Below, in pieces: positions 21,954-30,545 of a DNA stretch of 64,000 bases. The DNA comes from Polycladomyces subterraneus (lineage in GTDB: Bacteria; Bacillota; Bacilli; Thermoactinomycetales; JIR-001), in the NCBI RefSeq assembly GCF_030433435.1, contig NZ_JANRHH010000031.1:1-64000 (forward strand). Reading direction: 5' to 3'. Each line of letters begins with the position of its first letter. Positions within the stretch are counted from its first letter, which is position 1. The translations under genes were made by a program, and so were the position numbers. Below the pieces are notes generated by a model, which saw only the letters and a list, made by a program, of their open reading frames with translations, was not told the DNA's origin and ran no database searches.

Positions 21954-21966
21954 GTCATCAGATGAC
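21954..21966 (-). promoter_or_regulatory. probable LutR operator upstream of lutA
   Basis: GTCATCAGATGAC is a perfect 6-1-6 palindrome 31 bases before the lutA start. FadR/GntR regulators bind such TCATC-N-GATGA sites, and a FadR-type gene lies next to it. Assignment of the regulator is inferred. Confidence 0.7.
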
Positions 21967-22000
21967 TTTGTGTAAACACGTGATGCAAAGAAATTTTGTG

Positions 22001-22717
22001 TCACTCCTGTTCCCCGATTCGGCCTGACAACAGTTGTTCCACTCCGTTGAGATGATCCACCATCCGGATGCGTGCCTGTTCGGCGTCTTGGGCTGCAATC
22101 GCATCGTATATGGCACGATGTTCACGATTCAATCGTTCGGCGATGGACAGTTCGGCGAAGAGACCTTGTTGCCGTGCTTCCTGCATGGCAGTGACGATCA
22201 TTTCCGAGACGCTGTCCAGCAGGTTGATCAGTAGGTGGTTTCGTGCCGCTTTGGCGATTGCCAGATGAAAAGACCAGTCCAGTTGTTCCCCGCGGGTATG
22301 ATCGTGTACATATTTTTCCATTTGGTCCAGAATGTACTGGAATCTTTCAAGGTCTTCCTCCGTCCGGCGACGGGCGGCAAACATGGCAGATCCGGTTTCC
22401 AGCAGCCGACGGATTTCAAACAGTTGGCGCACGTCTTCGGGGCTCATCAACAGGGCATGCGACAAAGTGGAGGACAATGTACGCGGATCGTACTGCCGCA
22501 CGTAGGTACCTTCTCCCTGCCTCATTTCGATCAGCCCCATGGCCTTGAGGGCGCTCAGCGCCTCCCGTATCGCCGAACGGCTGACTCGAAAGGATTCGGC
22601 CAGCTGTTCGACTGAAGCCAGTTTGTCTCCGGGTTTGAGTGATCCATCCTTGATTTGTTGGATCAACTGATCCGCCACTTGTTCGTAGATCTTTTTCTTG
22701 TGAATCTGTTGATACAT
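22001..22717 (-). CDS. lutR: FadR/GntR-family regulator, probable LutR
   Basis: 238 aa. The N-terminal GntR winged helix has [20 protein letters not shown] and the recognition turn [20 protein letters not shown]. The C-terminal all-helical FCD domain (about 85-235) carries the metal/ligand positions of FadR-type sensors (for example the [13 protein letters not shown] helix). It lies directly upstream of lutABC on the same strand and presumably represses it until lactate is present. ATG 22717 has AGGAG eight bases upstream; in-frame codons further up lack a site. Confidence 0.9.
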   Translation of the reverse strand: MYQQIHKKKIYEQVADQLIQQIKDGSLKPGDKLASVEQLAESFRVSRSAIREALSALKAMGLIEMRQGEGTYVRQYDPRTLSSTLSHALLMSPEDVRQLFEIRRLLETGSAMFAARRRTEEDLERFQYILDQMEKYVHDHTRGEQLDWSFHLAIAKAARNHLLINLLDSVSEMIVTAMQEARQQGLFAELSIAERLNREHRAIYDAIAAQDAEQARIRMVDHLNGVEQLLSGRIGEQE

Positions 22718-22755
22718 GGTCTCCACTCCTGATGACACCATTGGATACGCTTGAG

Positions 22756-22926
22756 GGCGTGTCTGATTCCCTCCTGCGTGTTATTCAGGAGGGAGAGAAT
22801 TTCTGTGCGGGAATAAGGCTACCCTGCCTTCCAAGCACTGTTGAATGGCTGGCTGGGTGATAACGTTTACACTTTTGGCCGAGTGACCATTTTCCCTTTC
22901 ACTGCTGTTCGGGGGAAAATGGTCAC
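22756..22926. other. gap with a repeat end and two hairpins
   Basis: GGCGTGTCTG at 22756-22765 is the same 10-mer that opens repeat copy A. It is followed by a CCCTCCTG/CAGGAGGG hairpin. At 22883-22926 GTGACCATTTTCCC and GGGAAAATGGTCAC form a perfect 14-bp stem with a 16-base loop and no T-run; it may end transcription of the aldo-keto reductase gene or be part of a decayed mobile repeat. Confidence 0.5.
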
Positions 22927-22973
22927 CTTTAAATCGGTCACAACTTAGCATCCGAGTGTCGGCCCTTGACTTG

Positions 22974-23978
22974 TCATTTATTCATCAATTGAGAACGCGA
23001 CGGCGGGCCGAAATTTTGCTCCGCCGGTATGGGGTTGGTCACCTTTTCCTGGAGAATACGGTCAATGCGTGCCAGATCTTCCGCGGTCAGCTCCCATCCC
23101 ATCACGCCATCCACTTCTTTCAGTTGTTCTGGACGACGGGCTCCCCACAGTGCGACCGAGACGCCCGTTTGTTGCAAAGCCCAGCGTACGGCTAACTGCG
23201 TGACGGTTTTTCCTTTTTCATCGGCCAATTTTTTCAGCTCGTCAACGGCTGACAGATACTGGCGGAAATGCTCACCTTGAAACATGGGGCTGTGATGGCG
23301 AAAGTCGTCTTTCGGGAATGTGGTGTCTGGTGTAAATTTTCCCGTCAGCAGTCCGTGTGCCAGCGTGCCCCAGGTCAGGGTACCGATTTGGTGCTCCGCG
23401 CAGTAACGGAAGGTGGTGTCAAGCTCCTCCGTCTGGAACAGATTCAATCGCGGCTGGTTACTATGTAATGGCGCTGCTTGCCGCCAAACGTCCATCTGCC
23501 CTGGTGAATAGTTGCTGACGCCGATAGCACGGATTTTGCCGTCTTGATACAATCGGTGCAATGCTTCAGCTGTTTCCTCGATTGGAACTTCAGGATCAGG
23601 CCAATGCACTTGATACAGATCGATATAATCCGTACGGAGCCGGCGCAGGCTGTCCTCCACTTCCCGGAAAACACGATCGCGGGATGAGTTGCGCCAGACC
23701 CGCCCTTCATCGTTCCATTCTAAACCGACTTTGGTGGCGATGATCACCTGATCCCGTCCGTGTTCGGCAATGGCCTCACCGACGATCTCTTCCGAGAGGC
23801 CCATTCCATATACGGGGGCGGTGTCGATCAGGTTGATCCCTTGATCCAAGGCATGGCGGATCGCCCGAACCGCTTGAGCACGATCCGTGCCTCCCCACGC
23901 CCAACCGCCGATCGCCCAAGTTCCCAGGCCGATCCGCGACACGTTTAAATCAGACGTACCGAGTCGGATATATTCCAT
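22974..23978 (-). CDS. aldo/keto reductase
   Basis: 334 aa TIM-barrel oxidoreductase using NADPH. The tetrad is visible: Asp and Tyr in LIDTAPVYGMGLSEE, Lys in VIIATKVGLEW and His in LYQVHWPDPEVP. The cofactor loop GVSNYSPGQMD is also present. It resembles general-stress aldo/keto reductases of Bacillus (YhdN/IolS group). ATG 23978 has GGAGGT six bases upstream; the longer frame to 24038 has no counterpart. Monocistronic. Confidence 0.92.
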   Translation of the reverse strand: MEYIRLGTSDLNVSRIGLGTWAIGGWAWGGTDRAQAVRAIRHALDQGINLIDTAPVYGMGLSEEIVGEAIAEHGRDQVIIATKVGLEWNDEGRVWRNSSRDRVFREVEDSLRRLRTDYIDLYQVHWPDPEVPIEETAEALHRLYQDGKIRAIGVSNYSPGQMDVWRQAAPLHSNQPRLNLFQTEELDTTFRYCAEHQIGTLTWGTLAHGLLTGKFTPDTTFPKDDFRHHSPMFQGEHFRQYLSAVDELKKLADEKGKTVTQLAVRWALQQTGVSVALWGARRPEQLKEVDGVMGWELTAEDLARIDRILQEKVTNPIPAEQNFGPPSRSQLMNK

Positions 23979-24160
23979 TTCATGACCTCCCGTTACCGGA
24001 TTATTTTTATTGTCTTTTATTGAACGTCCGCTCGTCAAGGATGGGAGCGCTTCCCAACCCGATATTTTCCTTTCCCTGTTTTATAGCGGGTTTGGTCGTT
24101 TTTCATCCCCCGTGATATAGTTAAAAAGGGAACAAATGTGTTCCGTTACGGAAGGAGAGG

Positions 24161-24982
24161 GTGGGATTGACCTTTTTGGATGTCGCTGTAGAAGCAGCTC
24201 GCCGCGCGGGTGAGTTGATCCGTGAAAAGGCATACCAAACAAAACAAGTGAAACAGAAAACGTCAGCTTCCGACTTGGTTACCGAAGTGGACCAACGTTC
24301 GGAAGAGATCATTCAGGAGATCATTTTGCGGCATTTTCCCGACCACGCCATCCTGGGAGAAGAAGGTGTGGCCGCGGGAGATAAAACCGTAGACGAAGTA
24401 TGGGAAGAAAGCCGGCAACACGAATATGTCTGGATCGTGGATCCTATCGACGGTACCAGTAATTTCGTGCACGGATTTCCCTTTTTCTGCGTGTCCATCG
24501 CGTTGGCGAAAAATGGAGAAGTGATCACCGGCGTCGTGTATGATCCGATGCGGGACGAGCTGTTCACCGCGGAAAAAGGGAAGGGAGCGTATCTGAACGG
24601 AAAGCCGATCCGAGTCTCGGGTGAGGAGACACTGGCCGAAAGCATGATGGCGACGGGCTTTTCGAATGGGCAGAGAAGAGTCGAGCAGCAGTTGCGCATG
24701 CTTTTGCGGACGGCTTCGCGTTTCCGGAGCCTCCGAAACGGGGGTGCCGCCGCTTTGCATCTGGCGTATATTGCCGCAGGCAGACTGACGGGATATTGGG
24801 AGTTGGGTCTCAATCCGTGGGATCTGGCGGCGGGTGTGTTGCTGGTGAAAGAAGCGGGAGGCGAAGTGACCGACACTTGGGGCCGGCCATTTGATCTGAC
24901 GGTGCGGAACATGTTGGCCACCAACGGAAAAGTGCACCGGGAAATGGTGGAGCTGTTGCAGGAATCGCTGGCTGACTTGTAA
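24161..24982 (+). CDS. inositol monophosphatase family protein
   Basis: 273 aa Mg2+-dependent phosphatase fold. Metal ligands are in ILGEEG, WIVDPIDGTSNFVHG (about 90-105) and NPWDLAAG (about 222-229). Substrates in this family include inositol-1-phosphate and related sugar phosphates or phosphonucleotides. GTG 24161 sits close to AGGAGAGG; a TTG at 24167 has better spacing. It is 47 bp upstream of the pepV gene, with no terminator between them, so co-transcription is likely. Confidence 0.9.
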   Translation: MGLTFLDVAVEAARRAGELIREKAYQTKQVKQKTSASDLVTEVDQRSEEIIQEIILRHFPDHAILGEEGVAAGDKTVDEVWEESRQHEYVWIVDPIDGTSNFVHGFPFFCVSIALAKNGEVITGVVYDPMRDELFTAEKGKGAYLNGKPIRVSGEETLAESMMATGFSNGQRRVEQQLRMLLRTASRFRSLRNGGAAALHLAYIAAGRLTGYWELGLNPWDLAAGVLLVKEAGGEVTDTWGRPFDLTVRNMLATNGKVHREMVELLQESLADL

Positions 24983-25029
24983 CGTGACGGTTGCATACCG
25001 GGAATGCCGATAATAGGGAGGCAGATACG

Positions 25030-26454
25030 ATGACGATCGATTGGCAGAGGGAAGTGGAATCCCGAAAAGACGAGTTGCTGGAAAAACTGAACGCGTTTTT
25101 GTCCATTGAAAGTGTTTTGGACCCGGATACTGCAGGTGAAGGTGCCCCGTTCGGCAAAGGAATCGATCAAGCGTTGACCTATATGTTGGAACTGGGGAAA
25201 GAAAACGGGTTTTCCGTCAAAAACCTGGATGGATACGCCGGACATATTGAGTACGGTGAGGGAGAAGAGATCGTCGGGATCTTGTCCCATGTGGATGTGG
25301 TGCCGGCGGGGGACGGCTGGACCACGCCGCCGTTTTCGCCCGACATTCGCGACGGCAAATTGTACGCCCGCGGTGCGATTGACGACAAGGGACCGACGAT
25401 GGCCGCGTTTTTCGCTCTGAAGATCGTGAAGGAGCTGGGCCTCCCGCTGTCCAAAAAAGTGCGCCTGATCCTGGGTACCGACGAGGAAACCTATTGGCGC
25501 TGCATGGATCACTATTTCAAACATGAGCCGATGCCGGTGATGGGCTTTACACCCGATGCCGATTTCCCGTTGATCGTGGCGGAAAAAGGTTTCCTCGACA
25601 TCTCCCTGCGCGGAGAAGTGCCGTCCGGCGAACCTGTTGCGGAAGGGGAAGATACTTGGACGCTTGCTTCCTTTACCGCCGGGCAACGGGTGAACATGGT
25701 GCCCGATCTGGCCAAGGCCAAATTGGTGGGCGAAGGCGATGTTTTTGGCCTGAAGGAGCAGTACCAGGAGTTTCTGCTCAGCCGCCGCATCCGGGGCTAT
25801 GCCGAGGAAGCGGATGATCACCTGATGTTGGTGCTGGAGGGAGTTTCACACCACGGTTCCGAGCCGGGCAAGGGGTTGAACGCCGCGCTGGAACTGATCC
25901 GGTTCCTGAAGGAAAAAGTACAGTTGGATGCGGACGGTCAGCGCTATGTGAATTTCGCCCATCGTTATTTGGTGGACAGCTTCTTCGGTGAAAAGATGGG
26001 ACTGGCGCAGTCCGATGACATTGTGGGCAAATTGACGGTCAACGCCGGTGTGTTCCAGTATGAACGGGAGCAGTCTCACTTGGTGCGGATCAACGTGCGG
26101 TACCCCATTTCCGGCGATCATGAAACGATTTTGCGGGAGATCGACGAACTGGCCCGTCCGTACGGGTTGCGTGTCGAGGATGTAGATCACAAAGCGGCCC
26201 ATGCTGTGGACAAAAACCACGAGCTGGTGCGCACGCTCTCCCAGGTGTATGAGGAGCAAACCGGGCAACAAGCCGAATTGCTCGCCATCGGCGGCGGCAC
26301 CTATGCCCGTGCGCTGGATGTCGGTGTGGCGTTCGGTCCGCTGTTCCCGGGTCGCGAAGAGACGGCACACCAAAAGGATGAACACATCATGGTGGACGAT
26401 CTGTTGAAAGCGACGGCTATTTATGCGCAGGCGATTTACGAGTTGGCGAAGTAA
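25030..26454 (+). CDS. pepV: dipeptidase PepV (M20 family)
   Basis: 474 aa, normal for PepV. Zinc ligands are in LSHVDVVPAGDGW (His), GAIDDKGPT (Asp bridging), LGTDEET (general base Glu-Glu), PDADFPL and a late His (EETAHQKDEH). It cleaves dipeptides, including Xaa-His, in the cytoplasm. ATG 25030 with AGGGAGG eight bases upstream. It ends in a strong terminator. Confidence 0.93.
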   Translation: MTIDWQREVESRKDELLEKLNAFLSIESVLDPDTAGEGAPFGKGIDQALTYMLELGKENGFSVKNLDGYAGHIEYGEGEEIVGILSHVDVVPAGDGWTTPPFSPDIRDGKLYARGAIDDKGPTMAAFFALKIVKELGLPLSKKVRLILGTDEETYWRCMDHYFKHEPMPVMGFTPDADFPLIVAEKGFLDISLRGEVPSGEPVAEGEDTWTLASFTAGQRVNMVPDLAKAKLVGEGDVFGLKEQYQEFLLSRRIRGYAEEADDHLMLVLEGVSHHGSEPGKGLNAALELIRFLKEKVQLDADGQRYVNFAHRYLVDSFFGEKMGLAQSDDIVGKLTVNAGVFQYEREQSHLVRINVRYPISGDHETILREIDELARPYGLRVEDVDHKAAHAVDKNHELVRTLSQVYEEQTGQQAELLAIGGGTYARALDVGVAFGPLFPGREETAHQKDEHIMVDDLLKATAIYAQAIYELAK

Positions 26455-26467
26455 TCGGACCAGCGTT

Positions 26468-26500
26468 ACCAGCGGTAGCGGTTCTACCGCTGGTTTTTTG
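26468..26500 (+). terminator. rho-independent terminator after pepV
   Basis: ACCAGCGGTAG and CTACCGCTGGT form an 11-bp stem with a 5-base loop, followed by TTTTTTG. Confidence 0.92.
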
Positions 26501-26504
26501 TTGA

Positions 26505-26636
26505 TTGGAGTGGCACCGCAAAGGCTTGTTTACCTTGGAATATATGATCGTCATGGCTGCGGTGATTCTCTTGGCCGACGTGTTGTACTCGGTGCTGAGC
26601 ATCAACGATGTGGCTGGTAAAATAGGAAAAAAGTGA
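26505..26636 (+). CDS. possible small membrane peptide (43 aa)
   Basis: An open frame beginning TTG-GAG-TGG right after the terminator encodes EWHRKGLFTLEYMIVMAAVI followed by LLADVLYSVLSINDV and a basic tail ending GKK. This is one clear membrane segment. No good ribosome-binding site is present for the TTG or for the internal ATG at 26544. It is either a short real gene or the tail of a lost one. Confidence 0.3.
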   Translation: MEWHRKGLFTLEYMIVMAAVILLADVLYSVLSINDVAGKIGKK

Positions 26637-26771
26637 TTCAGGTGCTGAACGGGCAGAGTAATAACACCGGCATATTGGAGAGGTAGTTTGTCAACATCGG
26701 GAACCGGCTTTGTATGATGCCGGTTCTATATTAATACAGGGCGCGTATAGAGGGCTAGGAGGCTATCGAAT

Positions 26772-27166
26772 GTGACTTTATTTGAAGAATGTATCCATGC
26801 TTTGGGCAGGAATTGCAAAGTACTTTCGAAAAAGGAAACAAACCGTTTATTCACCGAACTTGGAGAGAAATATCCTTTTACTGATTGGGGGCGGATTGAT
26901 TGGGAAAAAGTAAAGAATCGATTTTATATGGAATCCAGTGATGAAATCATAAAGTATCTCAAAAGAGAAATACCTCAATTAAATAGCATTGTATATATTA
27001 TATGGGATGAAGCCAGTTGCCTGCTGTAGAAAGTGATTTGCAAACGATACTTCGAGTAATTGATGATGCTACTGCTGTGAGTTATGACACATGGCTATAT
27101 TGTCCATCTGACGGGTATGTAATAGAGTTTTTCCATGAAGGAGAAATCGTTTTAGGTGTGAGGTAA
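26772..27166 (+). pseudogene. toxin-immunity-type protein (CDI/DUF6756-like), frameshifted
   Basis: ATG 26772 opens MTLFEECIHALGRNCKVLSK and runs through WGRIDWEKV to YIIWDEAS, then meets TAG at 27027. After one missing base near 27015 the same protein continues as LPAVESDLQTILRVIDD, VSYDTWLYCPSDGYVIEF and EGEIVLGVR, ending at 27166. The layout matches small immunity proteins found next to polymorphic or contact-dependent toxins in Bacillales. Family assignment is from memory of the pattern. No toxin gene is adjacent, so it is an orphan. GC content is lower than that of its neighbours. Confidence 0.6.
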
Positions 27167-27295
27167 ATATGTTTTCGTCTTCTGGATGATGTGATAATCG
27201 CCATCAAAATTTTGGTGAACAAAGCCAAGAAACAGGGGATTTCCACTGTAGTACTAAAACGATATCTATTGGTCGGTCACGGCGGATGAAAGTGA

Positions 27296-27562
27296 AAATG
27301 TCACAGCACCGGAAGAACCCTCGCTGGTTTTCGTTTTAGTTGGCGATTAGGAAAGTATCATGAAAATGATCCATGGACAAAATCCTACCACCATCGTCGA
27401 TTTCGAAAGGCTGGGGAATATCCTGATTTCGATTGGCGAAGCAATCTATCATTTTCAAATGCCATACTAGGGGTGTGTAAGGAGGAAATGTTTTCCTGGG
27501 TGGTGACTTACCAAGCACTCCCCCCTCAAACGGTTATTAAGTGGGTCGGGGAAGGAAAATGA
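27296..27562 (+). pseudogene. C-terminal gene remnant, start-less (88 codons)
   Basis: A continuous frame without a start codon encodes GFRFSWRLGKYHENDPWTKS, then FRKAGEYPDFDWRSNLSFSN and a tail ending QTVIKWVGEGK. Codon use and composition look coding. Just upstream, in a second frame, is another short piece (YWSVTADESENVTAPEEPS...FVLVGD). Together with the frameshifted immunity gene these suggest a small decayed toxin-immunity cluster. The family is not recognised. Confidence 0.4.
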
Positions 27563-27589
27563 ACCCCCGGGACTCTGTCAACAAACTAA

Positions 27590-27620
27590 ACCGGCATCAT
27601 TCGATGCCGGTTCGCTTTTT
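27590..27620 (+). terminator. rho-independent terminator
   Basis: ACCGGCATC and GATGCCGGT with a 4-base loop (ATTC), followed by TCGCTTTTT. Confidence 0.85.
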
Positions 27621-28297
27621 CATGGTAAGGTTTTGTTCACCGTGTTCAGTAACGGGTCCAGTATGCCCCCAATCAATCCGTTACCCCCGTTGTTGCCATT
27701 ATTCCCTTGATCGCCATGATCATCGGGAGGTTGAGATGGTTGCTCCTGTGGCGGTGGCGATTGGGAATCCGGCGGATTGCTCGGTTCGGATTGGGATGGT
27801 TGACCCGAGTCATCCCGACGGGGTTTCCGTGATGGTTGATCAGAAGATGCCGGTTCCGGAGCAGGGTTCGGTTCGTAGGCGGGTTGTTCCCTCTCATTTG
27901 TAGATGTATTTCCGTTGGTACGACCGGTATTCGGTTTCGATTGTTCATATGTAGGTGCGGTGATGGATGGTTTGTTCTCCGGTTTCATCGCAACCGCCGG
28001 CAAATGAGGAAACTGTGACGGATAGTCGGCAGAACGGGATACATGGTTTTTAGACGCATCGTTTTGGCCTGACGGATGGACAACAGGTTGTTGTTGGTCG
28101 TTAGAAGTGGGTACGGACGACGGGGTATAGGTGTAATAATCGCCAGAGATTTCTTTCAACACATGTTGTCCGACAGGCGCTTGCGCCGTTTGTGCGGGGA
28201 TGAAGCCGGTCAACAGGAAGCATCCCGTTACGGTGGCAAATACCATTCTCCTCCGCTTTTTCAACTGCTTTCGACGTTCCGATCTCGTTGGCTGCAT
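27620..28297 (-). CDS. secreted Pro/Gln/Asn-rich low-complexity protein
   Basis: 225 aa. A basic N-terminus (RSERRKQLKKRRR) precedes a hydrophobic signal segment (VFATVTGCFLLTGFIPA, cleavage near AQTAQA). The mature part is disordered: Ser/Pro/Gln-rich repeats such as PSQSEPSNPPDSQSPPP, an Asn-Gly run, and a short hydrophobic end (GLIGGILDPLLNTVNKTLP). It may be a cell-wall or spore-surface protein. AGGAGGGGAG precedes the ATG. No domain is recognised. Confidence 0.65.
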   Translation of the reverse strand: MQPTRSERRKQLKKRRRMVFATVTGCFLLTGFIPAQTAQAPVGQHVLKEISGDYYTYTPSSVPTSNDQQQPVVHPSGQNDASKNHVSRSADYPSQFPHLPAVAMKPENKPSITAPTYEQSKPNTGRTNGNTSTNEREQPAYEPNPAPEPASSDQPSRKPRRDDSGQPSQSEPSNPPDSQSPPPQEQPSQPPDDHGDQGNNGNNGGNGLIGGILDPLLNTVNKTLP

Positions 28298-28567
28298 TGA
28301 ACACTCCCCTCCTTTCCAACCCTATTCATCGGCCATTGTATCAAATTGCAGGCGGCTTGTCTGTACCAGCGGAAATGCAATTGGTGTCAAAGTCAGGGGA
28401 TATTTGACATTCATAGAGGGAAGTTGCTTGTACTCTTGTGTTCCGATGGGATAAGCCCTCTGTTTTTTAACGATTGCGCAATAGGGGCTCAATCTTCGCT
28501 ACACAGGCGTTTGATACAATTCCTTCGATCCCGGTAAACAGACATTTCCCCAAGGAGGGGGTCCCTC

Positions 28568-29329
28568 ATGGCGAAAACGATAGAGACACTCACTCCGCTG
28601 ACAGTCAAGTTGGCGGAAAATGAGGAGGAGCGGCAACAAGCCTTCCGCTTGCGTTACCGTGTGTTTGTCGAAGAAATGAAGAATGCGTTACTATGCAATC
28701 CCCAACGGTTGGAATGCGATCAGTTTGACCCGTATTGCGACCATCTGATCGTCGTGGAACCTGACCGGGGGGAAGTGATCGGTACGTATCGTTTGTTGCC
28801 GGGTGACCGGGCTCGTCGTCACTGTGGCTTTTATTCCGAGACGGAATTTGACCTTTCCGCTTTTCAAAGTGCGGCATCGGTCACCTTGGAGTTGGGGAGG
28901 AGTTGCGTCGCACCGGAATACCGCGACGGAAAAACGATTCAATATTTGTGGGCTGGTATCGCGGATTATCTGAAACGGCATAGGTTTCGGTACCTTATCG
29001 GTTGCGCCAGTTTGCCGTCAATAGAACGAGAAGATCTGAACCGGGTTTACAGTTGGCTGCATTGGAAGGGGATGTTGACCGACGAATTCGGGATTCAACC
29101 ACTTCCTGACCGGAAAGTAGAAGGGTTGGAACTCATCGACATCACGGGGCAGGAGAAAGCGATCATGCGGACCATTCCTCCTCTGCTCAAAGGGTATGGT
29201 CGTTTGGGAGCCAAATTGGCGGCCCAGCCCGCATACGACCCGATCTTTGGTACCTTCGATTGGTTGGTAGTGCTGGAAACATCACACGTAATCCGACGGT
29301 ATCAGCGTCACTTTTTGGAGGGGAGGTAA
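28568..29329 (+). CDS. GNAT-like N-acyltransferase (OlsB/GlsB type)
   Basis: 253 aa. The N-terminal FRLRYRVFVEEM and the LELGRSCVAPEYRDG-K block are the hallmarks of the Acetyltransf_5 family, which includes OlsB (ornithine lipid), GlsB (glycine lipid) and acyl-homoserine-lactone-synthase-like enzymes. They transfer a 3-hydroxyacyl group from ACP to an amine. It lies 4 bp upstream of an LpxL-like acyltransferase, so the pair could make a two-chain aminolipid: this one N-acylates, the next O-acylates. The amine substrate is unknown. GGAGGGGG precedes the ATG. Confidence 0.75.
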   Translation: MAKTIETLTPLTVKLAENEEERQQAFRLRYRVFVEEMKNALLCNPQRLECDQFDPYCDHLIVVEPDRGEVIGTYRLLPGDRARRHCGFYSETEFDLSAFQSAASVTLELGRSCVAPEYRDGKTIQYLWAGIADYLKRHRFRYLIGCASLPSIEREDLNRVYSWLHWKGMLTDEFGIQPLPDRKVEGLELIDITGQEKAIMRTIPPLLKGYGRLGAKLAAQPAYDPIFGTFDWLVVLETSHVIRRYQRHFLEGR

Positions 29330-29333
29330 ACGT

Positions 29334-30290
29334 TTGTACGAATGGATCGGCAAATTGACGAAGAGTGAACGGAGGATGCAGACGGTCTCGTATTGGTTGC
29401 GGCGGATGCCGCGTCCGTTGGTTGAATGGATGTGCCGATGGTTGGGTTTGTTGCTTTTTACGGTAGGTTTTTCGTTGAGACGGAAAATCCGGGAAAATCT
29501 GTACCAATTGTTGCCGGAACGAACTTCCAGGCAAATCCATCGCATCGCCCGACAGTATTTTGAGCACGGGGTCCTTACATTGTATGAGATTCTGGTCGAT
29601 GTACCGTCCGAGTCGATCGGGAACTGCGCAAGATTTACGGTCGAAGGGGAAGAACATCTGAGACGGGTGCTGGAGAACGGAAAAGGGGCCATTTTGTTTA
29701 CTCCTCATGTCGGCAATTATTTTTATTATTACTGGTACTTCTCACAACGTTATCCCTGCCTGACCGTGGTGACGGCGGGGAGTGAAGAGTTGCGCCCCCT
29801 GTATCTCCGCATGCAATCACTCGGATGCCAAGGATTGGATTATGACCATACCCCGCCGCTGACGCTTTTGCGCAAGTTGCGGCAGCATTTGCGCGAAGGT
29901 GGTGTCATTCTGCTCTTGGGGGATTTTTGGCGGCCCAATTTTCCGCGCGCGCTGATGTTCGGCAGACAAACGCGCAGTCCCAGGGGAGCGGCCCAATTGG
30001 CTTTGCAAGAGCAGGTACCGGTGATCCCCTTTTACGGATACCGTGAGCGGGGCTTATGTCATCGCATGGTGATCGAACCGCCCGTTCACCTGTACAAGTA
30101 TTTCGAGTCCAATCAAACCCTGGAAGCGACCAACCGGTTGAACGGTTTTCTGGAAAGAGCGATCCGCGCCTGTCCTGAGCAATGGTTTTACTGGTTTAAT
30201 GTCGATCGCCGTTTGGATTTGGTGGGCGATCGGGCTGTGGAAGATGGAGGGAGTAAAGATGAAATCGACCCGGTTTCCGTTTCTTCGTAA
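29334..30290 (+). CDS. LpxL/HtrB-like lysophospholipid acyltransferase
   Basis: 318 aa, with an N-terminal membrane-associated helix (about 33-50) and the LABLAT domain. Typical blocks are GKGAILFTPHVGNY (about 117-129), LLLGDFWRP and ARGAA-like SPRGAAQLALQEQVPVIPFY. The family motif His-x4-Glu/Asp reads His125-Val-Gly-Asn-Tyr-Phe130, so the usual acidic residue is missing. The start is TTG 29334 with GGAGGGGAGG upstream. Lipid A enzymes are not expected in a Gram-positive; the 4-bp link to the OlsB-like gene suggests O-acylation of an aminolipid. Confidence 0.75.
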   Translation: MYEWIGKLTKSERRMQTVSYWLRRMPRPLVEWMCRWLGLLLFTVGFSLRRKIRENLYQLLPERTSRQIHRIARQYFEHGVLTLYEILVDVPSESIGNCARFTVEGEEHLRRVLENGKGAILFTPHVGNYFYYYWYFSQRYPCLTVVTAGSEELRPLYLRMQSLGCQGLDYDHTPPLTLLRKLRQHLREGGVILLLGDFWRPNFPRALMFGRQTRSPRGAAQLALQEQVPVIPFYGYRERGLCHRMVIEPPVHLYKYFESNQTLEATNRLNGFLERAIRACPEQWFYWFNVDRRLDLVGDRAVEDGGSKDEIDPVSVSS

Positions 30291-30453
30291 GAATCAACAA
30301 GTTCGTCACTCGATGATTTCAAGAACGTTTTCGACGGGCATTTTGTCGCCTTTGGCAGGCCGGGCGGGCAAAGGAGGACAGGTTTCCACTCCCGCCCTTC
30401 TCTGTATTGGGGCGTTTTCGAAGGCAACGGGAAACGGGGGAGAAAGAGAGTGA
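30259..30453 (+). CDS. possible small basic peptide (64 aa)
   Basis: Starts inside the end of the acyltransferase gene at ATG 30259 with GGAGGGAG five bases before it, a better site than most genes here. The product (MKSTRFPFLRKNQQVRHSMI...) is basic, then Gly/Ala-rich, ending GNGGERE. No family is recognised and composition is weakly protein-like, so this could equally be chance. Confidence 0.25.
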   Translation: MKSTRFPFLRKNQQVRHSMISRTFSTGILSPLAGRAGKGGQVSTPALLCIGAFSKATGNGGERE

Positions 30454-30545
30454 GGTGATCCATTTTACCGGGTACACCGGGGATGGATTGTCTCACTCTC
30501 TCGTTTATTCGGGAAGTGTTCAGCAAGAGAAAGGGGAGAATGTCG

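Noticed and set aside
24313-25821. 502-codon open frame on the minus strand
   Set aside because: Antisense across two clear genes (inositol phosphatase-like and PepV), no start signals and no recognisable family.
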